Shown: in pieces, positions 24,402 through 38,235 of the stretch
Position numbering within the stretch: position 1 is the stretch's first letter
Layout of the letters: the number at the start of each line of letters is the position of its first letter
Source: Rhizophagus clarus
Lineage: Eukaryota > Glomeromycota > Glomeromycetes > Glomerales > Glomeraceae
Direction: 5' to 3'
Assembly: GCA_015698045.1 (NCBI GenBank)
Contig: BLAL01000012.1
Span: 1,984,001-2,048,000, forward strand
DNA length: 64,000 bases
Notes under the pieces: generated by a model
The model's database searches: none
The model's input: only the letters and a program-made list of their open reading frames with translations
What the model was told of the DNA's origin: nothing
Translations under genes and position numbers: made by a program

Positions 24402-27400
24402 TTAGAAAAAAAAAATCGGAAAAAAATGGATGAATGAGAATTTCTTAAAATCATGGTTAATTTTACATAATTTGTTCCAATTTGTATCTTTTTTTTTTTT
24501 TTTTTTATACATTATAATAAGTATAAACAACAATGTTTATGTAACCATTTTAGGTAGTATAAAAAGTTTCTTTGTATCAATATAAATTCACGTATTTAAA
24601 TTATGGGTTGTAATAAAATAATGTGTTAAATAATTTTTTTTTTTTCAATGAAAATATAAAAGGTTATTTGTTTGTTTTATAACTGTAACAATTGTAATTG
24701 CCGAATTTATGTATGTGATATATGAGATTAAATATTTAATAGTAATTAAAGAAGAATTCTGGTCACAATCCTTTTGTAAATTATTCTTATTATCCTCAGG
24801 AAAAAAAAAAAAAAAGTTCAATGAAAACAGATACGATATAAATTATTCTTTAAATATACTGAATTTTGTGCCACCACATTATTACCATCTTTAGTACTTA
24901 TTATATACAATATATTATACAGGTGATAGAACATATTTATAGAATTTGAAGCTTTTGTATTAATTATTTGGAAAACTTTAAGCCACGACTTTTTATTTGG
25001 TTTTCGACAAAGACAAATGATCATCGTCTGGGGAATTATGTCATGAAGAGAATGAGATTTGATTTATGTTCGGAAATTGGTTGGTGAGTACATATGATTT
25101 ATCACACTTAAGAAGATACATCACCCAAAGAATGACTTTTTTGATATAGTGAAGGGAGATGAAGCGGATTTATGCCGAAAAGAAATCATAGTATGGATTG
25201 ATATGTCAAAGTATCATCATTTTATAGATCACAAAACATATTATGTAACCTATATTTGGTCAATTATTATTTCACGATTCGATCTTTATTTTTAATATTA
25301 TTAGTAATACCGATTCACACAGCTCGGCATCGAATTCATATATCGAAGATATTTACTCCGTAACCGAAAGAAAAGATATACTGTATTTTTTATGGCAATG
25401 TCGCTTCTGGCCTTCTGCTATATAACATAACTGAATCGGTGAAAAGATATTTCTTAATAAAACGAAATGCATATCGAATGACAAATAAACATGATAAAGT
25501 TAACTACTGAATATAATTATCTACTATGTTCGGTTATTTTAATTAACTGGCTTATTAATTTATTAATTTAATCACTATTAAGAAATTTTTAATTGTTAGA
25601 TTTGTAATCGTGCCAAGAGAGCCAAGAGATATTTGTCGTATCATATATAATGTTCATATCAAAAATTTTGCTATTATATAGATTTTTTTTTTTTTCGAAG
25701 TGAAAAAAATTTCAGTTGCGACCATATATATTATCATTACATGGTAATTACGGTACCACGGCAATTACAGCCGTATTTATGAAATATAATTTTTCCGTAG
25801 CCCGTTAGTCGAGCGTTATAGAAATTTAACGTTACAACGGCTTGATTAACAGTGTGCGTTAGTATTGCGTTTATCTGGAATTTTTATGAGTTTAATGTGA
25901 GCCGAAAATATGATATATATCATATTAAACTGGACGGACAAATTAAAGATTTTTTATTAAAAATGACATAAAACCATAAAACAGTATCGAACTTTACAAA
26001 AATATAAAAATAAATATAAAATATGGAAAGAAAATAAAATATACATAATTATATGAAATTTCACAATATATTATAAAATAGAGTGTAATGCTATGTAAAA
26101 AAAAAAATTTTTTTTTTTTTGTTATTCAATTAAATAAAAAATATATAAAAGTATAAAATATATACAAGCGAGTATATAATATATATTCATCAACAAATTA
26201 TATAATAAAACTGTAATAATTTATTAATAGTAATTTCTTATAAGTATATTATCTATTAACTATATATGTATGTATGTATAAAAAAAACATGATTTAATGT
26301 ATAAAATATATTATATATGTAAAAGAAATAAAAGAATAATTTTAAACACCACCTGTAAAAATAAAAATAATTTTAAACAAGAATTCTATCCATTGAAATA
26401 TAAAATATATTTGTTTATTCATCGCAATATCCCGAAAACCAATACTAAAAATATAAACAAACCAAAATTTTTTTTTTTCACGTTTCTTATTTATTATTAA
26501 TCAATATTTAAAAAGACAATAGTTAAAACAACCAATTAAAATTTATATGATATCAGGATTTTAAATTTACCTTGAGGGTAAGTGTTTTATTAATTTGATT
26601 AATTAGTTTTAATAAATATTCCCAAATAGTTTAAAACAACGACGCAAGAATGAGATGATTTTTTTTTTTTTAAATTATGAAACATTTAGAATAAGACTAA
26701 TTCTTTATTCATTCATAAAAAAAAATTCTTTGAAACACAAAAAAAGAAAGAAAATCGGAAGCAAGTTCTATTTTGAAATTCTGTAATTCTTTGTCAAAGA
26801 GTACCTAAAGAATGAAGAAAAAAAAAGAAAAAAACCATTTTAGAAATAGTAAAACTCGTATTAATCGTATTATATAACCTTCGGATCAACAAGAAATGAT
26901 CCTGTCGATTGCGGTATCGTAAACGAGAATTGCTTTTTCAATAATTATGTAATATAACTAACCAACAAAAAGTTATTTACGGGTATCCCCGATATTATTT
27001 TTATTCCCTCATACAAATAGGTCTTGCCTCCTTAAATATTTATTCTTATACTTTTTTTCTGCTTCCCTTCACCTTTTAAGCAAGTTCCTACCTTGTAATT
27101 TGGTAAATCATTTATTTAAATATAAAAAATAAACGACGGATATTTCCGAATTAATTTTCATCAGATCTTTACTTATAGACTTGTGACTTCTTGTTGTATT
27201 AACTGCCTTTCGTCACTATACACATACTATACACACTTGTTTTATAATTACGGATAAGTAGATCCAAGATTAATTTTTTTTTTAACCAATAAAATCCCTT
27301 TATCCAAATACATATTTCAAAGAAATAAATATATGTATTTTTTAAAGTTTTTTATTTTTATTAAAAAATAAATAAAAAAAAAAAAATAAATAAACAAATA

Positions 27401-28076
27401 TTCAAAATCAATTGTCATAATATAAGAAAAAAAAAGGCATAATTAAAAAAAAAAAATCACGAAATATATTTCCTTAATTATATCAAGTATAGTAAAAAGG
27501 TAAATTCCATAGAATATAATTGAATAACCGTTAAAAAGAAATTTGATCTTTGAACCCCACAATTGAACGTAACGTATTATAATAGAATATATATTACGAA
27601 AGAAAAATTCGATACACAATTTTCATTCACTATACAGTATTAAAAAAAAAAAAAAAAGGAATGTAAAAGCTTTTTGCTTTTGGTCAAAAAAAATTTGTGA
27701 CAAATAATAACAACAACTAGAAAAGAGAGTGAATTTTTTTTTTTTAAAAAAAAAAGGTAGAAAAAATGTATTATAAAGAATGAAATTGATTTATTGGGTT
27801 TATTGGGAAAAAAAATAGTACAAAGAAAGGAATTTTGGGTATAAAAGGGTATACATTATGTACATTAATATTTATATTGATTGTATTTGGCCAGGATAAA
27901 ATTGAAAGAGTGACTCATCGTCCATGTTAATATTGTCTATAATTATGCAATAAAAAAAAAACTACTGTACAAAAAAATTTAATAGTAATTATAATTAATT
28001 GAGTGTTCGGCTTATTGAAATTATATTAAAGTTTAATATTGAAATGTTTTTTTTTTTTTTTTTCTTAAAGGAAATA
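24402..28076. other. long AT-rich intergenic stretch
   Basis: 24440-24850 is duplicated upstream flank of the 455-aa gene family (compare 29990-30310). The remainder, 24900-28076, shows A/T homopolymers and microsatellite-like sequence with no supportable gene. The 3' flank of the intact gene occupies its right end. Confidence 0.45.
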
Positions 28077-28371
28077 TTAAAAATAATCAAAGTTTACAGG
28101 AGGACCAACGTCCTCTATACAAACTATAATATCTGTATGTTCGACGCCAGTTATTACTTCTCGAACTAAATCGTCTGGCATATATTCCAACGCTCCGTCT
28201 GCAGCTCTAATTACAAATTGCTTTCCAGGCGGAGGGGAAACTTTAATTGCAAAAGTAATTAATGTGCCGAATGTAGTGGTATCAGCTACCGCTATCTTCT
28301 GTTTATACACTTTAGTTTTGGAGCGAACCGTTACCGATTTTAAAACTGGGGAATCTATAATTTAATAAAGA

Positions 28372-28418
<47 letters not shown>

Positions 28419-29943
28419 TAATTAATTTAATTGACAATACAAATGCAAAATTATATAAACAATATTTCTCCGATATGCATGTAATTTTTAAAATTGTCCT
28501 TATCTATTATACTCACAGTACAAACGATTGGGGGACAATGGACTTGATATGGGTTCAGGGCTAGCATTAATACGTCTTTGACCTATATTTAAAACGTAAT
28601 ATGTACGTAATGAAACATATAATTTATGTAGAATAATTAAATTGCTGCATCAATATTTTGGTTCTTTTGATACAAAATGGGATAAATGCAATATTGGATG
28701 AGGGATACAATCATCCTTTGACAAAAACGTCGTGTTTTTTTTTTTCTTAAAAAAAAATTATCAAATAATAAAAATTAAATACCTGATGTAAAAAGAGAAG
28801 TGTTTTCACGATAGACGATTAATTGAACTTCTTTTCCGACTTCGGGTTCATTGAAACTTGACCAAAACCGATTAAAGGCGGCTAAATCTATTAAACTATA
28901 ATGAAAAGAATCGTCACTTGTTCCAATTCTATAATGAAGTCTTGAAGTATCTACGGGACCCCAAGACTTTGGAATGTTTAAAGAGGCGACATGGGAATAT
29001 AATTGACGAAGATTTTGTATTGGATCAGGAGAGCTTAGGTTGTCTAGAGATACTTTTGCAGTCTGTTCTAGAATTACGGAGGGAATAACCGTAGTATTGA
29101 AGCAAATTACGGATATTGATTTTGAATTTTCTAATTTTTTTATAATTTTTCCAAACATCAGGGTAAATGTCGATTTGATATAAAAAATGATCGTCGTAAA
29201 GAAAAAAAAATATATATATATATAACTATGATTCTAATCGCGCATACACGTTGTAAAAAATATTTACCGTTAAGAGACAAATCTTCATCGATGGAATCAT
29301 AACCGAGTTTGTTAGTATCCTCATTTTCATCGATGGTCATTAAACTCATCGCGTTAAGATCATTAGAACTTGTAATAAAAGTATTTTCCAAAGAACCTGA
29401 AAATGGTTGCGTTTGTTGTAATTGTTGAGAAATTACAGAATTCACCAAAGTAGGTTGTTGTTGTTGACCTGAAGAAACCACCAAAATGTTTCCAGTTTTT
29501 AAAGTGGTTTCATCTTCGTAAATTCTTAATTCATCCAAGGCTTTTTTAATTATGGGACCGAAAACATGGCCATCCCAACCAAAGCCAAGAGCAATATTAT
29601 AAGCTTGTATATGTTGTAAATATTGTTCAAGAGAACCGGCTTTTATAAGAGCTTTCCTTTTTGAATCAATATATTCTTGTAAAGTATCTTTTGTTATAGG
29701 AAAATAATTTATTGATTCGCCAGGATGCAGGCTTTTTATGACGTTTATAAAATTTGTTACACCTACTCTAGAAGCTCGTGTGTTTATACTAGGAGATCTT
29801 TTGCCACGTTTTTTATCGACCATTGATAATGATTTGTCACTTTTAGGAGACAAATTTTCAACGTCGTCTTCACCTGAGGATGATGGATTTTGATGATGTT
29901 GCGAGGTAGGTGAAGAGGATTTATGATCACGAATTGGTGGCAT
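28077..29943 (-). CDS. uncharacterised 455-aa protein, 4 exons
   Basis: Exons on the minus strand: 29943-29268, 29130-28783, 28582-28517, 28354-28077; GT-AG introns, 1368 nt, phases consistent. I do not recognise the family. Residues 1-60 are Ser/Lys-rich and probably disordered. Residues 61-140 are predicted helical (VTNFINVIKSLHPGESINYF, LQHIQAYNIALGFGWDGHVF, IIKKALDEL) and remind me of the SAM-like core-binding domain of tyrosine recombinases. No Arg-His-Arg-Tyr catalytic set is visible, however. Residues 150-185 are Gln-rich. Residues 226-341 include SWGPVDTSRLHYRIG and FNRFWSSFNEPEVGKEVQLI. Residues 364-455 alternate beta-like strands (VYKQKIAVADTTTFGTLI, KQFVIRAADGALEYMPDDL, IIVCIED), as in a ubiquitin-like or PB1-type fold. 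The start at 29943 follows an untranslated poly-T/A tract; a longer frame to 30075 reads through homopolymers and is unlikely. The many relics around it show repeated local duplication. Confidence 0.75.
28371..28416. repeat. (AAT)n microsatellite in intron 3
   Basis: About 14-15 uninterrupted AAT units lie within the third intron of the 455-aa gene, near its acceptor. It is absent from the homologous relic at about 22380, so it expanded after the duplication. Confidence 0.85.
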
Positions 29944-31599
29944 ATTTTTTTTTTTAAAAAAAAAAAAAAAGAAAAAGAATGAATGAAGAAATTTCTTAAA
30001 ATCATGGTTGATTTTATATATAATTGATTGATTCACCGATTTTTTATATGCTAATAAATAGTGTCGTTTATGCAACTATTTTGGGTGTAAAAGGAAGGAC
30101 TTGTATATACTGTATATACAGTATAAAATATATACAAATTAAAATATAAAAAATGAAATAAAATAAAAGATGATTTAAATGCCATATACTGGTGATTTGT
30201 AAAATACAGTCGCCGAATTTGTGTATGTGATATAATTAAGTTATTAAAGAAATTTGGTCACAATTACAAAAAACTAATTTGAGAAAATGACATTAATCTT
30301 ATTGTCCTCAGTTGAAGGAAAAAAAAATAAAATAAAATAAAATAAAAATAAAAAATAAAAAATTCAGTAATTTTAAATTTTAAAATAAATGAGATAGATA
30401 TACTGTATATAAATTACCATTATTGTTGTACGACCATAAAAAGTATAGTAAATGTGTACATATTTATACGTATTATTATTAAAGCTACATAGATTATAAA
30501 ATATGTTATTCATGGCTGAGTTTATACAAATTACTTAATTTAAATAAAATTCTTTTTTTTTGCGATGCAATATATATTTAAAATCCTTTTTTTGTAATTT
30601 CATTTCGTAATATTTATAATATTTTTCTCTGGATTCAAATGTATGGTTGATAATCCCATGCATAAATAGAATTTTTAAGTGCCGGGGGCGCATGTCTATG
30701 ACTTAAAAAGTAATTTTAGGCTAACTAAGATATATAATTTGAACTTAAATTACCTAACAAGAAAGGATTCCCTCGCAATATCCCGTTTCATAAGCTTGTA
30801 CACCTTTTTTTGCTTTTTCGAATGAAATTTAACCAGAAATTTTAAAAAGAATTTTTGTTACACAAGGAATTTTTTTTCTTTTTTTCTTTTTTTTTCTTTT
30901 TTTTTTTTTTTTTTTGAAAAAGAACAAAATTTTCTTTTTGAAAAACAACAATAAAACCGCTCAAACAATATGCCAATTATTCAATCGGTAAAAATTTAAT
31001 TGAAACAAATTTGCTTATATACGGTTAACATTTCACGTGTCACCAGCGTTACACAATTATACATTTTTAATGGATGACATTTACATTATACTTTTTTCTT
31101 TCTACATACAAGCAAGTTCGGATTCCTGATTTTTTTAAAAAAAGGCACAATAATTACGACAACATATTGTATTTCGTCATAAAAAAAAAAATCTTCTCAT
31201 ATTCAAGGACCAATGAAATTCAAGTTGCCATTCAACCCTTGTATAATGATGATAATCCATCATCTTTAATAATGTAGTAAGCCTCGAGGTCAAGTAGTAT
31301 TGTTTTATGATCGACGATCGATATTGCCTGCGTTACTATTTATGTAACCCCGACCAAAACGATTGATTAAATACTACCGAATTCCGATTACAATCATATA
31401 TTAATCTATTATCTTTGCAATTTTCTTGTTTTCCTCATAAAGAACACAATATGTATGATGTTGTAAAGAGTACGTTCCAACTGATTATGTCCCCATCCAA
31501 ATTCACAATAACTATTGAAAATAGCACTTGAGTATGTATTAAATAGATTATATACAAATTATGAACACAAATTAAGTCCGATAAATTTAATAGATCGGA
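29944..31599. other. upstream flank of the 455-aa gene and intergenic DNA
   Basis: 29944-30310 is shared with the relic flank at 24440-24850, so it probably contains the promoter. 30870-30915 is a long T-tract. No gene is seen to 31599. Confidence 0.4.
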
Positions 31600-34087
31600 A
31601 TATGAACTTATACGTAATGCACGCGTATGTTTTTTCTAATTAAGTATCGCACATATTTCTTTACAGATAATCATTGTATTTATTAAAAGATCATCCAATC
31701 GGAAATTAGCGGGCGGGAGAATATTTACTAAAGAAAGCGTGATTAAAAATGTCAAAAATTTGTAAAAGGGTTTATTGCATATTTTGGGGTTTCATAAATT
31801 TTCCATTTATATTAATTTCCTATAAACAGCGGCTATTCTGTGTAATTTGTGTAATTTGTGTACCTTGTCGATCCACCTTCCACGGCCGAAATATTTTTTT
31901 TTGTTAAAAATTTATTTTCTAAGTTGTACCTTTATTAAAAAGAAAAAAAAAAAAATTATCTATTTATTGCAATTTACTGTAATAATTTTCTTTAATTGGT
32001 TCCGTTCAAAAAAATAGAAGAAAGAAAAAGAAAAAAAAATTTTTTTTTGCCTATTTAATATTACCTTTAAAAAATTTTTTTCTTCCAAACTTTATAAGTT
32101 CGAATTTTTTTTTGTTTTTTTTTAAAAAAAAAAAAACTTATAACCCCAAAAAATCCTTGATCCTTCTTACGATATAGAAGTTATCATCTAAAAAAGACAT
32201 ACTTTGTGATATAGAAAAGGAAATTACCCAATTCCGTCTAAAGTTGTTTTAAATTTAGTTCTTAATTAAACTATAATCGAATACACTTAAAACATACCAT
32301 GATTACCGTGATTTTCAGGGTCACATTCTTATTACCGATTAAAAAAAAATTCACGGTTCAACTTATAAATCGACATGTAGGTGAGTAATTAAACTTAAAA
32401 TATTTAAATTAAATAAGTCATGCGTGAAGTATAAAAAAATTTCGCATAATACATTAATGAAATGATTTATATATTACGTTATTTATATATTTATTTATAT
32501 TATTTTAGTTTAGTTAAATGTATACAACAAATATCTTTATTTATTTGATGGTTACCCGATCCTATACAAGGAAAACACTAAAATGAAATATTTTCTTACA
32601 TAATTATTGTATTATTCAAATACGGAAGACAGTAAGTTATTTTTATCCATTGAATAATTCTTTATATGATTTAACTGAGAACTTTAAAAAAAAAATTCTG
32701 CTGATTTTTAGTATTCATTTAACCTTGAATATTGAACGCGTATGATTTTCAATCGGAACGAAAATCCGAAATTAACGGGACTGCTATTATTGGAATTAAT
32801 ATTCCTTAAATTTACATCCTTTCACATACTGCTGAGAATATTTTTTCTTTTAAACTTTGCTTATTCGCGTTTATTATTTAAACGCGTAATTATCACATCA
32901 AGTACAGTATATCAGGTTTATCATTTTAAATTAAACATTGTAAACAGATAAAACTTTGATAACCCTTTATTATATAATCTATTTTTTTTTTTTTTGGCAA
33001 GACAATAATAAATTAATACAATAATAATTATATTTTATTTACATTTATTTTAATTTTTTTTTTTTTCACCAGACACTATCTATGTATATGCTAACTATTA
33101 ATTGAATAATGCGACACGTTCGAACAATAACTTCATATGATCACGATTAAACAGAATCTAGTATTGTAAATTTCATAAAAAAAAAAAATCGTCCAATCAA
33201 GAGCCGATCACAAACTAGTCGTAAACGGGAAACACAAATGTTGATAAGTAAATAAAAAAAAAAAAAAAATAAAGCTTTACCATTTTCCTTTTCAAATTTG
33301 TAATAAACTAATAAGAATCTAATTTTTTTTATTTTTTTTTTTTTTAAAAAAAAAAGAGATGAAACGCCATAATAATAAATTATTTACCCTTACTTAAATC
33401 TATCAGGTTAAGAGATACAGATTTGTAATCATGGTCGTAAATCCGTGAAGATTTAGAAAATAGGTTTATGTAGTAATATGTATGATAACGGCTAATAGCG
33501 AAATTTTTAATTAATTTTGTTGTACTTACTCAAAAAAGACTGCGTCCCCAACTTTAAATACAATATATTATACATTACAATTCAATCAATCCTTATCTAT
33601 TACAATTATTACCAAAATTATACATAATATATTATTATATAATACACAAAAAATTTATTGTTATTTATGTTCTTTAGGGGTCCTCTCTGGAAAAGTAATA
33701 TGCAATATGACAGAAATCTATTTCCAACAATGTAATCGAAAAAAAATTGAAATAATAATTGTTGCTTTATGGAACAATGTTAAATATGATGTTATGTAAT
33801 ATATTTATGTCGTAATAATAAATAATATTAACATTTATTTTTTTTTTTTTTGTTACATCAATAATTATTAAAAAGTACTACAGAAAAAAAAAAAAAATTA
33901 ACGCGTCTTGATCATTACCAGTTTTGTTATATAATAAGAAAAAGAATAAGAATTGTTATTATACGCCATTTCATCATTGTACAAAATGCAATATAAAGTA
34001 ACATGTCAATTTTTTTTTTTCTTCCCCACGATCTTTTTTTTCCTTCTTTTTTTTCATTCATCTCATTTACGCATAACTCGGGATCTC

Positions 34088-34123
<36 letters not shown>

Positions 34124-35947
34124 TTGATAAAGGATATAAAAAGCAATTGACTGTCATAATTTTCGCATTGATAACATTACCACTTTCCTTATTTTCATTC
34201 ATTCATTCATTTACGTACTATTATTTCGCATGCACGATACTAATTATTAATTTTTTTTTTTTTTTTTTTTTTTGATTAACGGTTAAGAAAAATTCAGTCT
34301 ATACAATCATCAATTTTGAATGTGTCGCCGTATTTAAATAATAAATAACAATATAATTATAATATGATCTGAAACTATTGTAATGAAAAAAAGTAACCAT
34401 TGTCACGAAAATAATGTAATGACATATGATGTTATGTTATTTTTATTTTATTTTGTATTTTTGAGTCTCGGAATTTCGGATATTGTCACTCTTTTTCGGT
34501 CCATTGTAAAAGCCGCGGTGTTTACCGTCATACGACATTTTTACTTAAAAAATATTACCTTAATTAATACTTTACCGATTGATCATATCATTTCCCTTAT
34601 GATTTTTTTAATGGGAACATTTAATATTTAGTTTTAAAACCCATATTTTATTAAAACCATAATAATATTTTTATTATATTCTATTGTATTCATTATATTT
34701 TCAAATCTTTAAATTAACCGACCATTTAAAATAGAAATCAAATGAAATATGACATTGGCGCAGTAAATACTTTTGTTATATATATTTTATATTATATGCA
34801 TGAATATTCAACTATTACGTTATTAGGCTATTGTGTATAGGAATATGACGAAATTTATACAACTCAATTTAACCTTCATATTTGACAAGTTTACATAATA
34901 GGATGGTGACACACAATTTCTTATTGAAAATACCTTTTTTTGACTTTGGTCCCTGAATGATACAATTTATATAATTTAAGAATAGTTCAAAGCTATAATA
35001 AGTATTTCTTAAATGAAATAAGTATTTTATTTATTTTATATATGCTTTAATAGGATATATGAGATTTGAACTAAATTTAGGAGGAAAGAAATTTAAAGTT
35101 TATTTATTTATCTCATTTATTGGTTACGTCTCATTCTTCATTGACTATTTTAAGGTAACAGATTCCAAGTTATCTATCATGTGTGCAAAAAAAGAGATGA
35201 TCTAACGTCATGAGCCCCATTTTACAGAATTTATCTGACTTACTTTTCCGTATTTTCCCTTCTGATAACCTTAATTATATTTTAAATCTATCGATAAATA
35301 CACGTTTTTTAGTATAAACAAAAAAAAAAACTTAAAAAACTTTGTTTGAAAGGTGAGAAAAAAAATCTCCGCTATTGCGGGAGCAAATAATTTAATTCTA
35401 GTAGATGTACATTTTTGTAACAAATAAAAACAAATTGGCTCCCACCCCTTAAATATTATATAATTTTTTTTTTTTTTTTTTCAAATATTCGGCAAAGAAA
35501 TGATAAACTAATTTTAGAATTTTTACAATAAAATTGACTACCCCGATTATATCACTTCTAATCGGAGTATATAATGATTATTAGATCATTTAGATCAAAT
35601 AAATGAATATGTTTTTCAAGTTACATTTAATAAATTAAATAAATTGTGTATATAAATATAATAATATAATTGTTTTTTGTTTATAATAACGCATGGTGCC
35701 GCTCAATACTAATCAGTTTATCTATGCATAATTAATAAAATCTATGCATATTAACAATTTATCTGTCATTATCCGCGACAAAAGTTATTCATAATGGATT
35801 ATGAAAATTATGGGAACCCCTCATTTTAAGTACAGATACGGTTTTTAAGTTTTTAATATTTACATTTATGGAATGAAATAGTTATGGGTAAAATACGGCG
35901 ACAATAAGGGGTATCTAGGGGTATTTTCTTATTATTACTATTATCAC

Positions 35948-35979
<32 letters not shown>

Positions 35980-36161
35980 CTTTTTTATTTTATTTTATTT
36001 ATTTTATTATTTATTTGTATTTGTATTTTATTTTATTTTATTTATTTAATAAAATTATTAAAGAAAAATTTAGAAACTATATTATTTTTTTCTTTTAATA
36101 TTTAGGAATATCAGGGGGTATTTAGTAAAGCCCTAAATTAAAAAAATAAATAAAAACAAAT

Positions 36162-36206
<45 letters not shown>

Positions 36207-38235
36207 TTTTTTTCATTTTTTATTTTATTTTTTATTTCGCCATAAAAAGAGAAAATGTTCCAAGAAAAGGATAAATTTCGTTCAAATTAAATAAGAAAAA
36301 AAAAAAATTAATAATAATCAAGCTAATTTTGGTAATTGTAATAAAATTCAAAGGTCTGCATGAGACGAACGTGTCCTTGATATGTTTCTCGATTTGATCT
36401 AACTTAAAAAAAAAAAAAAAAAAAAAAACAATTTTATATATTGTATAAACCGAAAAGAGATTAAAAACAAAAGAGATTAAAAATAAAAATCATGCACGCA
36501 AACAAATATTGCAAATAAAATCATGATGATGATGATAGTGTTTCAGAATCTGTATTAAAAAAAAAAATGTGGGGTTGACAGACAACGCGTTGAAAATTTT
36601 TTTTTTTTTTAAAGTAAATAAAACGGAATTATTTAAAGTTTAACTATAAAAAGATAATATTAGTTACTAAATTAATTAAATAAATTGAAAACGATAATAA
36701 ATACATAATAAATATGTAATAAGGCAACTAAACCCGATTATATATTTATATTACGCTAAAAATAAATTAAAACCAAGTTATAAAACAAGTTTTCATGATT
36801 TATTAATTATCTAAACCAAACTTTAATTTATTACTTTGCATATATTTAATATTATTTAATTATTTAAATAAATATAATTTATAATATATATTATGTTATA
36901 ATGAATGTTACTCATAATATTCATATGAATTTAATGTTTTTTTTCTCACTGGACCGGGTAACAATTATGACATTCATTAAACTTTTTTTGTGAACTAATG
37001 AACTCATTATTATTGATTGTTTATTTAAATTGTACTTTTATTTGTACTTATTTGTATATATTAAAATAGTTTAATTTAGATTAAACTTATTCTTAAATAT
37101 CCTTTTTAAAGTAAGTTGAATTGGTTGAGTGTAATCTTTGTTGAAAATCTTATAACATTATAACGCGAATCAAAAAAATTCTCCGATGTTGCCTGCATGC
37201 TAAATTTGGACCCTTTTACTGATTCGTGAGAATATTCGAGAATACAAATATCCTGTGTAATACTCTATTTCTAAAATGGTTACTTGTTACTTCCTTTAGT
37301 GAGCTGCGCAGCAATTACGTTATGTTCTTTAAAATGCGCGTGTCGCCCAAATATTGATTACGTCATTCGAGTTATTTCGAATAACCATTACGTATACGTG
37401 TTTTTATTTATTGAATCCTATTTTTTTTTTCTTATTTTATTTCGTATTTATTGAGCATATAATCTGATAATAATCGTACACGTAAAAAATTTCTTTTAAC
37501 TTTTATTTAAAAAAAAACTTTAAGAATTTTTAATTTTCCAAGATAAATAAATATCATGTTTGCTGCGGTATAATATAAAAGATTATGTTTTATTATTCAG
37601 GGGATTGATAAAAAATATTATTTTAACAATATTTAACCTTGAATTTCTTAGTTTCATTTAAGATATTTAAGATATCACTGTTTAAAAACATGCATAATGA
37701 TAAAATAAATGAGCCCCTTCCCCTTATTATTTTTATTACCTAATTTTCTAACTTTTTTTATACTTCTTTATAAAGAATATATATTTGGGTTAGGTGATTC
37801 GTGTTATTTGCTTTCACATCACGTATTGTATAATATTTACAATATGTTATAAATAACCCGTTGAATATCTCAAAATGAAAAGTGGGATGATTTTTTTAAA
37901 TGTCACTTCATTTCACTTTAAAATTGTTTTTTTTTTTTTTTTTTTTTTTTGATTTTATGACCGAAATTGTTTGTTATTGTAAAAAATTAAAATCTTTTTT
38001 TTTTTTCTTCTTACTATAATTTAATAATTAATTTTTTTTTATCATCTTTAATCTATTGAGCTTGATTATTATAAAATATAATACCTGAAACAGAACAAGT
38101 TATTTAAGCCTTAAAACGAAAATCTTCTCCTTGTAAGTAACAATATGCTAACAATATGCAAAGTTCTGTATGAAACATTTAGCCGACTGTTTTGTTTTTT
38201 TACTTTTTTTATTGATACAGCTATACTATCATTTT
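31600..38235 (+). repeat. large segmental repeat, copy A
   Basis: Colinear, over its whole length, with copy B (43725-48925) and, with an internal gap, with copy C. Shared landmarks in order: AAAGATCATCCAATCGG (31686), TTGCATATTTTGGGG (31775), TCATATGATCACGATTA (33133), TTTTGGTCCCTGAATGAT (34943), TCAGAATCTGTAT (36543), GGACCGGGTAACAAT (36952) and CTTGAATTTCTTAGTTTCA (37637). Reading frames inside are homopolymer-driven, such as the Phe/Lys-rich ones at 33927-34275, and are not conserved between copies, so no protein is supported. Confidence 0.8.

Noticed and set aside
29944..30075. N-terminal extension of the 455-aa protein (44 residues)
   Set aside because: Reads through a T/A homopolymer giving Phe8 and Lys runs; the ATG at 29943 begins normal sequence.
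33927..34275. overlapping Phe/Lys-rich ORFs on both strands
   Set aside because: Produced by long T/A homopolymers in copy A; not conserved in copies B and C.
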